NCBI GenBank assembly: GCA_964017195.1
Contig: OZ024895.1
Span: 26,019,875-26,083,874 of the forward strand
Reading direction: 5' to 3'
Length of the DNA stretch: 64,000 bases
Source of the DNA: Siderastrea radians
Lineage: Eukaryota > Cnidaria > Anthozoa > Scleractinia > Rhizangiidae
The translations under genes and the position numbers were made by a program. The notes under the pieces were generated by a model, which saw nothing but the letters and a program-made list of their open reading frames with translations, was not told the origin of the DNA and did not search any database. Shown here piece after piece: positions 54,858-64,000 of this stretch. The number at the start of each line of letters is the position of its first letter. The stretch's first letter is position 1.

Positions 54858-54923
54858 CCGTACTAGGAGAATATTGCCCTCAGTCTTTCTTGTACGACCT
54901 CGGGCAATATTCTCCCAGTACGG
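54858..54923. repeat. hairpin with 22-bp arms
   Basis: CCGTACTAGGAGAATATTGC continuing CC (54858-54879) is the inverted copy of 54902-54923 with one mismatch, loop 22 bp. Probably a remnant of a small palindromic element. Confidence 0.8.
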
Positions 54924-55631
54924 CCCTCGCGCTCAGTTAATAAGAAGTAAGGAACACCCTGGACATTCGCTGGGTTGTCTGAACTAGCCCCACAACTTCC
55001 TCCAAGTATTTCCGAATACCCACACAAAGCCATGGTAGTTTGAGGTTTGACAGACTGGTGGCGTTCCAAACAGTTCAACCCACGTGCAAGATTTGTGTCG
55101 GGTTTTTTTGACACGAGGCATGTTTGTTACATCATGATTGTGGAAGGATTTCGCAACTTCAGGTATAATGACCGGTAACTTTATTTGGCTCTTATTTTTC
55201 TTTAGTTAAGAACTTTGAGATAATTTTACATTTTACAGTACTGATGCTATAAAGACTGGTTTAAATTTTAAAAGAATTCATTGCACTAGCAGCAAAGTTT
55301 TGGACATCTCTTTTGTTTCTCGTCCATTCCTGCGCATTGGAGATTCGCTGCTGACAGCTGTTTGCATTTGCCTGGCCATGTGGTTTTGTAATCTAAGACC
55401 ACTGTGTATTGCATGACGGTAGATCCATCACTTGCCCAAAAATGTTCGACTTTTGTCATCAGTTTTCATGGGCGGCTAGTAGAGATCTCGTCATTTCTTC
55501 ACAGAAAATGGTTATTAAGGTACGATTTGCTGCATGGATAGTTAGGTAATGCTTTACTGGTTTTCGTTAGTATTTTTACTTTAGAAACAAGGAAGGTAAA
55601 ACGAGTTTCTTGTGAAAAACAAATGTTTCAA
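54924..55631. other. unassigned
   Basis: A minus-strand frame 54863-55114 has no known domain. Nothing else stands out before the right terminal repeat of the 7.4-kb element. Confidence 0.4.
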
Positions 55632-56250
55632 ATTAGCGCGTGTTATTGGAAAACGCTGGTCATTACTTCCCCGCCTGTCAAGGTCTAAAGGTCGTCTTCG
55701 CCTGGAAAATAGGGTGTAGATAAAGCGCTCCCAAAATTTACCATTTCATTTACCCAAAAAATTTTTTTCATCAAATCGTAGAGGAAAGATTGTTTGTTCC
55801 AGCAAGTATACTCTCAGCTGCGAAAGCCATATACCAGAGTGCTTTTTTTGGTCCTGAATTTCGCCATTTTTTAGCGTGCGACTATGGCGCTCGAAACGGT
55901 TAAATTTTAAAAATCTCTCAAAAATTCTGGTCTCCATCGAATTCAAATTTGACATAGCAAACATGACAAGGAAATATCCTACTTATACTACATGGCTTTG
56001 ATATTGATATTTCTGTCTTCACAATTCAAGACGAGCAGTTGATTTAAGTGACACTTTCAAGTCGTTTTTACGCGCTCCCGAGCCATCGGAATGATAAAGT
56101 CGTCGTAACGGTAAAATATCTACAAAAATAAAGTGAAACTTATATTTTTATAAATGGTTTGGGAAGACCTTTATTGTGACAAAGTTTGGCAATTCTCGAT
56201 TTTTCTATCTTGCATGGTCCTAGTTGAAAGTTACGGATAGCCGCTCTTAA

Positions 56251-57370
56251 GGGCTTGAACCCACTTTCAGAGTTCCAGCTGAAATGCTGCCTTGGTCTGT
56301 GCAACCTTTAGTTTAGCAGCATTAATTCTTCTCACTGTGTCTTTAGCAGCGTGATGGGAAACGTTTCAAACAACAGCTGGTTATTTCTCCTCTTTGTGCC
56401 TTCACGGTTGGAGCGAGTTCTTCAACTTACTAAGATGACATGATGACATGATCTGTCTTGCTCACACCAGAATCTGTGGCCATTGCTGTTGATGTTCCGC
56501 AACCGTCCTTCCGTGTGATCTTGCGCAGCCTTCACTGTCGTTCCCAACGCGACCATTGAAATCTCCAATCACACAGAGCACTTCATGCTATGATACCTCC
56601 TGAATGATTTGCAGTAACTGGTCTTAAAAGGGTCTTTACTTGCATCGTCTGCATCTCCTGTGAGCACGTAAACGTAATAACAGTAAGTTTAGGGTGCTCG
56701 GAGTTGAATTTAGCCGTGACGACTCTTTCACCCAGTGGTTTCCATTCTAAGAATGCCTTCGCTGCTTTGTCTCACATGATGATTGTTACGCCTTCTGCAT
56801 GATGGTTACCTTTCGTCTAGAGTGTATCACCGTGTTTTAGGATCTTTCCTTCATCTTTCCTGATCCTGTCCATCTTGCTTCGCTTATGCCAATACTGTCC
56901 ATCCACTATCCGTTTATCTCCATTAAACCTTGAGCGAAGCTTGCCGACCTGATGCATGGCGCGTACCTTCCAGTAGCCAACTCTGATCTTTTCCTTTGGC
57001 GACAGAAACTCCACCCTCGAGATCTTGATTGTCGGCTGGGCTTAGATTTGGCCAAGACCTGTCGTTGTGTGATTTCTCGGATTACTTTGTTCCTGCTACC
57101 ACAGCTTTGGTTTGTGGGTTAGGTTTCTGTAACATTTGGATTTGTGACGCGGAGGGGTTGTTACCCCATCCCCCAAGCGCCAGCCTGGAGGACTAGTGTG
57201 TCTATTTTCGTCTGACCCGTCGCCCTGGTCCTGTCCAGCCTGGTTAAACCTGCCAGTGTTCTAAAGGCCCCCCTTGCATAGCACCAGAGGGGGTTTAAGG
57301 CATGCAAGCTATTAGACCAACGACAAGGTATAGACACCATCGTAGCGTAAGTTGGGACGATACGAGTAAC
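56251..57370 (-). mobile_element. RTE-like LINE unit 6c (linker, endonuclease, leader)
   Basis: Continuation of unit 6b: linker (to 56400), endonuclease (frame 56817-57014 with EFLSPKEKIRVGYWKVRAMH, where the first-strand Asn has become Lys) and the leader to the satellite boundary at about 57370. Confidence 0.88.
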
Positions 57371-58495
57371 TTTTGAAAATTGGATTTTTCCATCATGGAT
57401 GCAATTCCTTATGCGTCGTACAATTCTAAAGCTTGCAGAATGTGCTACAGACAACAAAATTATCATGTCTTCAATGATCGAGTTTTCTACGACTGATAAT
57501 GGACAAAATTGGATATGCGGCATACAAAGCTAAAAGCTGCAAAATGTGGAAAAGACATCGAGATATAGAATTTGTTTCACGAAACTATTCAAAAAGCCAG
57601 CTTATCAGTGAGGGATTATAGATAAAACTCGATATGAATCGAACAACGTCAAAATTCGCAGAATGTGTTAAAAACATCCAAATCATCATAAGGCAGAAAG
57701 TTTAAAGTTACTCATAATGGCAATATTCGTCATACGTCGTACGAAGCTAAAAGTTGCAGAATTTGCCATAGACATTGAATTGCCGTTGTAAAAGTGATTT
57801 GACCTGTTCTGGAGAACTTTTCAAAAATCGGGTTTTCTGGTCAGTTACGATTGCAAAGTTTGCTCCTGTTTGAATATCATATTAAAACTGCGGGGTGTGT
57901 TGAAACTTCCAGAATGTGGTACAGACAACGAAATTATCATTAAACAGGTGATTTAACCCTTCCCAGGCAAATTTCGAGAAATCGAGGTTTGCAGTGGCTT
58001 ATGTTGGACGGAATTCGTTATGCGCTCTACAAAGCTAACACTCTTGGAATGTGCTAGAGACACGGAAATTTTTTATAAAACCAGTGATTTGAGCTGTTCC
58101 CGGAAACGTTTGAGAAATCGACTTTTCCAGTGAGTTTTAATGGCCAAAATTGGTGATACGTCGTACAGGGTTAAGACTAGCAAAATGTGCTACAGACATC
58201 GAAGTCGCTATAAAACAAGTTGGTTGAGCTGCCTCGGGAATATTTTGAAAACTCGACTTTTTCCTTGTCTTATAATGACCAAAATTTCTAATGCCTCGTA
58301 CTAGCCTTAAACTTGAAAAATACGCTGCAGAGATCGAAACTATTGCCAAATAGGTGATTAAAGCTGTCTTGCGCAAATTTTGAAAAATCGACTTTTCAGG
58401 TAATTCATAATGTCCAAAATTCCTTATGCGTTGTACAAGGCTAAAACTTGCTATAGAGATCGAACAGAACGGAAAAAAGTGAGTTGGGACGGTAC
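57370..58495 (+). repeat. satellite block F (about 8 monomers)
   Basis: Full block with both standard junctions; order of variants as in block D. Confidence 0.9.
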
Positions 58496-60080
58496 TCACA
58501 CATTTAATCCCCTTTATGCCAATGGGAACACAAGGAAAATGGCACGGCACTGTTGCCTTTCTTTTGCTTTTTTCCTCAGCTCTGATCAGCTGATTCCGTC
58601 CACCTGCATCTTCTATTCTATACTCCGTTGGAAGGTTTCTCTTGGTCTTCCTCTTGCTCTTTTCCCAGGTGGACTCCAATGCATGGCGACCCTGGGGATA
58701 GCAGATGGTTCCATCGTGAGGATATGGCCGATCTAGCACCACCGTCTCTTTACCTTAAAACCGATGTTGTTTGTTGAGGTTGTCCGGCGTAGCTCAGCTA
58801 GGTGTTAGGCCAGAACATGTTCAGGATTCGGCCTAACCGGAGATTCTGGAATGTGTTGAGCTTGCAGCCGATGGCTTTCCTGAACTTCCATGATACGCAC
58901 CTCCGTGGTGAGAATGTTGCTTTTTAAGCTTATCCGCTTACTTTAACCCCAGATGTTTTTGATGAAGGCAAATCTTTTCCCTGCCTTGGAGAGCCTTGCT
59001 TTGATCTCTGGCTCCCAGTCTGGAGCCCAGGTACGTGAACTTGTTGGCTTCTTCAATCGCATTTCCATGCAGGATGATCGGTGCATTTGACCGATGGTTT
59101 ATTCTAAAGTGGTTGGGATCCTTTTTGCGAACCTTTGAATCCAAAGATTAAAGCTGTGGATACTAGGGCGTTAGTCATGGCCTCCATGTCTGTGTGGGGG
59201 TGGCGCTTGAGGGAGATCTCGTCCACAAGATGAAGGTCACTGAGGAGGTGGTAGAGAGTCCACGACATGCCTCTTTGATCTTTTGTTGCGCTCTTTATGA
59301 TCCAGTCAATACAGAGAGAGAAATAGGAACGGAGAGAGTATGCATCTGCTGTTTGGATAATGAAAGGCTCGGTCTTCGTGTTTCCGCAGATGACTTGGGC
59401 TTGGCGGTAACGGTACAGCATTCTGACAATATTGACTATCTTGGATTTTATTCTGTAGCGTCACAGCATGCGCCATAATGCTTCTCTGTAGATACTGTCG
59501 AATGCTTTTTAAAAGTCTATGAAGTTGGCATAGACTGTACTGTTCCATTCTTTTGCCTGCTCCAAGATCTGCCTGAGAGTAGAGATGTCGTCACTGCAGG
59601 ATCTCCCTTCACGGAACCCAGCTTTTTCTTTACGAATATCTTTTTCCAGGGTGTCAGTAAAGAGCTCTACTGTGATCTTACTGAACAGTTTGCTTGTGAG
59701 ACTCAAGAGAGTTATACCCCACCAGTTGTTACAACCTGAGAGATCTTCCTCTTTCTTAACCCTCACGATCAGACCACCTTCTGGGAGATCCAGATTTCGC
59801 AGAAAACGTTCGAAAGGATGGTGAGTGTTAGAGATTTTTCTGCCTGTAGCAGATCAGGACTGATGCCGTCTGCTCCAGGCGCTTTAGCATTCTTCATCTT
59901 GCTGATGGCTTTATTGATTTCTTGAATTGACGGCGGATCGTTGTGTTGTGTGGTTGCACGGATTGGTGCAGTGTTTTTAGGTTTTGGTCGGCTGAAGATA
60001 CTGTGGAAATGCTCTGGCCATCATCCAAATTGTCTTCTACGCAGAATAAAGCTCTGCCCTTCTTATTTTTCACAACCGAA
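58496..60080 (-). mobile_element. RTE-like LINE unit 7a
   Basis: 3' tail, C-terminal domain, RT with the catalytic FADD altered to LVDE (about 59210-59225), RQG segment missing near 59335-59360, RT fingers and palm (frame 59509-59766: LSGCNNWWGITLLSLTSKLF, GFREGRSCSDDISTLRQI), then the start of the linker. Fused at about 60080 to RT of a second copy. Confidence 0.86.
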
Positions 60081-61390
60081 TAGGACACGTGGACAAATAG
60101 GAAAGGAGACAGTACGCTTCTGCTATTTGGAAAATAATAGACTGTTTCAGCGTGTTTTCGAAGATGAATTGGGCTTGGCGGTCACGGTACAACATTCTGA
60201 TAATATTAATTATCTTGGATGGTATCCCGTATTGTCGCAGTATGCGCCATAACGTTTTTCTGTAGATACTGTCGAATGCTTTTTAAAAGTCCAAGAAGTT
60301 GGCATAGACTGTGCTCTTCCATTCTTTCGCCTCCTCCAAGATCTGCCTTAGAGTAGAGAAAAGGTCCCTGCAGGATCTCCCTTTACGGAGGCCAGGTTTT
60401 TCTTTACGAATATCGTTCTCCAGGTTAGCAGTAAAGAGCTCTTGTGTGACCTTACTGAACACTTTGCTTGTGCGAGTCAAGAGAGTTATACTCCTCCAGA
60501 CAGATTTCCCTCTTTTGCAAGCCTCAAGATCAGACTGGTCTTCCAGTCTTCAAGGATGTTCTCGGATATCCAGATTTCCCAGAAAACCTTCGAAAGGATC
60601 GTGAAAGTCAGAGATTTTTCTGGCAGTACAAGATCAGCACTGATGCCAGACTGAGGCGCTTTACCATTTTTCATCTTGCCGATGGCTTTATTGATTTCTT
60701 CAATTCACGGCAAATCAGTGTTTATGTCGATGTGTTGTGTGTCAGCAAGGATTTGTGCTGTTTTTTCAGGTTCAGTTCGGGTAAAGATACTATAGAAATG
60801 CTCTTCCCATCATCAAAGTTGTCTTCTACGGAGAATAAAACTCTGGCCTTCTCATCTTGCTCGGGCCTATTCCCACTAATGTATGGATTCCTTTGTGATT
60901 GTCTTTGGGCATGTATACAGTGTCTTTAACTCTTGCTGTGCCGTAGCCTCTCTTCCTTTCTCAGCCGCGTTGTCAATGTTTTTCGAGGTTTCGCTTCGCC
61001 ATCTTTACTTCTTTTTCCAGGCCTTGGTATTTCTTTCTGTAGTGGTCTCTCACTCTCTCTGATCATGTTTAGTTTATCTTTTCCCTGGCCTGTTGTCTTT
61101 CTACGATCTTGTCTCATGTTCCATGTGCCTTTTTCCTCTTTTTGAATCCTAAGATTTTCTCACACGCTTCTCTTACTCTCTTCCGGAAACTGCTGAGGTC
61201 GGGTTCTTGCTCGCTCTGGACTTGTGTCCATCCTTGTTAAACCTGCTGGGGTTCTAAAGGCCCCGCTGGCATAGCTCCGAAGGGTTTGAAAGGTACGCAA
61301 GCTATCAGATCAACGACATGGTATAGATACCATCGTGGCTTAAGTTGGGACGATACGAGTAACTTTTGAAAATTGGAGCTTGCCATGATG
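60081..61390 (-). mobile_element. RTE-like LINE unit 7b, endonuclease deleted
   Basis: RT from the damaged RQG segment (about 60100) through palm and fingers (frames 60283-60480, 60486-60674), linker (60700-61195), then directly to the leader at GTCGGGTTCTTGCTCGCTCT. Same organisation and breakpoints as 11855-13060. Confidence 0.87.
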
Positions 61391-62465
61391 GATGGACTTC
61401 GTTATGCGTCGTAAGATGCCACAAGTTGCTGAATGTGCTACAGACAACAACATCATCATCTTTGAATGATCAAGTTCTCTACGACTGATAATGGACAAAA
61501 AATTGGATATGCGTCATACAAGACTAAAAGCTCCAAAAAGCTAGTTTCTTTGTGACGAGTTATAGTTAAAACTCGTTATGCGTCGGAAACGTGCAGTACG
61601 TGCTACAATAATTGAAATCAGCATAAAGCAGAAAATTTCAAGCTCTTTCGGGCAACTTTTAATAAATCGTGTTTTTGAGTGATTCATAATGGCAATATAT
61701 TCTTCATAAGTTGTTTAAGGCTAAAAATTGCAGAATTTTGTCATAGAAATTGAATTTACCATAGTAAAAGTGATTTGACCTGTTCTGGAGATCTTTTTAA
61801 AAATCGGGTTTTCCTCTCACTTACAACTGGCAAGGCTTTTTCTTATTTGAATATCATATATTAAAGTTGCAGGTGTGTTAAAACTTCCAAAATCTGGTAA
61901 AAACAAAGAAATCATCATTAAGTAGGCAGTTTAAACATTGTCGGGCAAATTTCGAGAAAACGAGGTTTGCAGTGGCTCAGGATGGACGGAATTCGTTATG
62001 CGCCCTACAATTCGTTATGCGCCCTACTTGTGAAATGTGCGAGAGACATGGAAATGTTTGATAAAACCAGTGATTTGAGCTCTTCCGAGAAAATTTTGAG
62101 AAATCGACTTTTCCAGTGAGTTTTAATGGACAAAATTTGTTATTCGTCATACAGGGTTAAAACTTGAAGGGTGTGCAACAAACATCGAACTCATTATAAA
62201 ACAAGTTGTTTGAGCTGTCTCGGAGTTATTTTGAAAACCCAAATTTTTTTTATCATAAACCAAATTTCTTATGCGCCATACAAGGCTGAAACTTGGAAAA
62301 TATGGTGCAAACATCGAAATTATTACGAAAAAAGTGATTAACGCTGGCGTGCAGAAATGTTGAAAAATCGACTTTTCAGGTAATTCATAATGGACAAAAT
62401 TTGTTACAAGACTGAAACTTTCTATAAGCCTTGAAAAGATTGTAAAAAAGTGATTTGGGACAGTA
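61390..62465 (+). repeat. satellite block G (about 8 monomers)
   Basis: Closest match is block A (13060-14110): both carry rare variants such as TACAATAATYGAAATC and CTCTTTCGGGCAACTTTTAA. A short phrase, ATTCGTTATGCGCCCTAC, is duplicated at about 61990-62025. Confidence 0.9.
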
Positions 62466-62518
62466 CTCACTCATTTAATCCTCTCCCTGCCATTGGCACA
62501 TAAGGCCGTGACCAAACT
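62466..62518 (-). mobile_element. RTE-like LINE unit 8a, 3' tip only
   Basis: About 50 bp of LINE 3' tail (TTTAATCCTCTCCCTGCCAT, CACATAAGGCCGTGACC), then cut by the tRNA-headed repeat. Confidence 0.8.
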
Positions 62519-62830
62519 CAATGTAAAGAAGATCCTCGCAGTTATTCATAATTTCATCTTCAATATTCATAATTTCATCTTCATCTTTCCCGGGTATATT
62601 ACGAACCAATTTAATGACCAGCTCCCAGTTGGCTTGTTAGCTCAATTGGTTAAGAACGCTGCACCGGTATCGCAGAGATCAGGGTTCGAATCCCGGCAAG
62701 CCTGATTTTTTCAGGCTTTCTTTTCGCAACTGCGTAAGTTGCGTTAATAACTGCAGGGATCTTCTTTACATTGAGTTCTTCATTCCGCAGTTCAAATATA
62801 TGAATTTCATATATTCATAATTTCAAAAAT
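62519..62830 (+). mobile_element. tRNA-headed SINE-like repeat, copy 3
   Basis: Same leader, head, AAGCCTGA/TCAGGCTT hairpin and body as the copies near 19 kb, ending with the ATATATGAATTTCATATAT palindrome. A body fragment in opposite orientation (AATGTAAAGAAGATCCTCGC at 62520) precedes the leader, repeating the inverted arrangement seen at 18863-19412. Confidence 0.75.
62631..62702 (+). tRNA. tRNA-like head, copy 3
   Basis: A box TAGCTCAATTGG and B box GGTTCGAATCC. One base longer than the other two (AAGAACG in the D-arm region), and with the same anticodon-loop defects. Confidence 0.45.
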
Positions 62831-63484
62831 AAAAGCTGCAGAATGTCGTAAAGACATCAAGAGATATAATTTGTTTAACGAAACTATTCAAAAAGCTAGC
62901 TTGTCAGTGAGAGATTATAGGTAAAAGACGTTATGCAACGAAGAACGTCAAAGCTCGCACAACGTGCTACAAACATCGAAATTATCATAAAGCAGAAAGT
63001 TTGAGCGGTTTCGGGTAACTTTTAAAAACGTGACTTTTTGAGTTATCCATAATTGCAATATTCGTCATACATCGTACGAAACTAAAAATTGCAGAATGTG
63101 TGATAGACAATCCATTGACCATAGTAAAAGTGATTTGACCTGTTCTGGAGATCTTTTCAAAGTTCAAGTTTTCTGGTCACTTACGATTGACAAAATTTGT
63201 TCCTGTTTGATTAACTTATATTAGAACTTTGGGGAGTGTTGAAACTTCCAGAATGTCGTAGAGACAACGAAATCATCATTAAAAACGCGATTTAACCTGG
63301 CCGGGGGAAATTTCGAGAAATCGAGGTTTGCAGTAGCTCATAATTGCGGGAATTCGTTATGCGCCCTACAAAGGTACTTGTGTAATGTGCTAAGAGACAT
63401 GGAAACTTAAAAAAAAAAGGTGATTTGAGCTTTTTTCGGAAAATTTTTAGAAATTGACTTTTCCAGTGAGTTTAAATGGACAAA
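62831..63484 (+). repeat. satellite block H
   Basis: About five monomers, in the order found at 28250-28880. The right end is fused at GACAAAATC/TTTGTGCC to the LINE tail, a junction unlike the other blocks. Confidence 0.88.
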
Positions 63485-64000
63485 ATCTTTGTGCCATTGG
63501 GAACTTAATGCTATGACTGGGTCCCGGCACTGTTGCCTGTCTTTTGCTTTCTTCCTCAGCTCTTATCAGCTGATTCCGTTCACCCGCATCTTTTATTCTA
63601 CACTCCGTCGCCAGGTCGCCATGTCCCCAAGTTGCTCTTTTCCTAGGTGGAGTTTAATGCATGGCGACCCTGGGGATAGCAGATGGTTCCATTCTGAGGA
63701 CATGGTTAATCCAGCGCCACTGTCTCTTCTTCACCTAAGAATCGATGTTGTTTGTTGAGGTTGTCCGGGGTAGCTCAGCTTGGTGTTAGCCCAGAACGTG
63801 TTCAGGATTCGGTGTGAGCGGTAAGCCGCGATTCTGGAATATGTCGAGTTTGCAGCCGATGGCTTTCCTTAACTTCCATGATTCACAATCATCTAATGAG
63901 AATGTCACTTTCTAAGCTGATCCTCAGGCTTTTGCAGATATTGTTTAGGAAGGCAAATGTTTTCCCTGCCTTGGAGAGCCTTGCTTTGATCTCTGTATCG
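63485..64000 (-). mobile_element. RTE-like LINE unit 8b, C-terminal tail, cut by window end
   Basis: 3' tail and first part of the C-terminal domain as in unit 3 (GCCATTGGGAACTTAATGC, then GGAGTTTAATGCATGGCGAC). Continues past the window. Confidence 0.88.

Larger units (their letters stand above)
48803..56246. mobile_element. 7.4-kb TTAA-flanked DNA element with terminal inverted repeats of about 620 bp
   Basis: TTAA lies outside both ends (48799-48802, 56247-56250). Ends are inverted GAGCGGCTATCCGTAAC (allowing for the TTAA). The left arm is 48803-49216 plus 51453 to about 51661, split by a nested palindrome; the right arm is about 55632-56246. The arms share GGTTTGGGAAGACCTTTATT and GGACCAAAAAAAGCAYTCTG in complement. 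The 4-kb centre has no recognised transposase. Joining 48802 to 56251 restores the RTE linker phrase GATTCTTCCTTAAGGGCTTG. Confidence 0.88.

Noticed and set aside
51662..55631. A transposase in the centre of the 7.4-kb element
   Set aside because: No DDE-type motif or family signature could be read in any frame; profile searches would be needed.

Overview
The window is eukaryotic repeat-rich DNA, most likely from an anthozoan cnidarian (coral type). This rests on the mix of retroelement families (Penelope-like, L1/Tx1-like, RTE-like LINEs, a DIRS element), many palindromic DNA transposons, and a tRNA-headed repeat of a kind I associate with corals. The species is inference. I see no convincing single-copy host gene, no bacterial genes, no CRISPR array and no virus.

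The backbone from about 6.5 kb to the right end is one repeating unit, always in the same orientation. Each unit is an RTE-like LINE read on the minus strand (endonuclease, linker, reverse transcriptase, C-terminal tail; about 3.1 kb when nearly complete, as at 24940-28070). It is joined to a block of about 1.1 kb made of degenerate monomers of about 125-145 bp. LINE and block meet at the same junctions again and again, so the array behaves as a macrosatellite of about 4.3 kb units. Every copy that keeps the relevant stretch lacks the RT RQG motif, and two different internal-deletion junctions each occur twice. This suggests amplification as DNA from an already dead LINE rather than by retrotransposition.

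Other transposons are nested in this backbone. An L1-like element with a 15-bp target duplication lies at 7801-11772. A MULE-like element with a 9-bp duplication is at 15648-17005. A 4-kb composite bounded by 190-bp repeats is at 17204-21294. A TTAA-flanked fold-back is at 29830-31429. A nested L1 complex occupies 31569-44101 and carries a second L1, a TTAA MITE, a TA MITE and a structurally complete DIRS element. A 7.4-kb TTAA-flanked element with interrupted long terminal inverted repeats is at 48803-56246. The left 6.5 kb holds a Penelope-like fragment, two satellite patches, a possible exon, a 24-bp minisatellite and a palindromic element.

The DIRS element (37944-42752) is the best candidate for a live element. 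Gag, RT-RNase H and tyrosine recombinase frames are open with visible catalytic residues. Its internal complementary region matches both ends exactly by eye and shares a CAA core with the insertion site.
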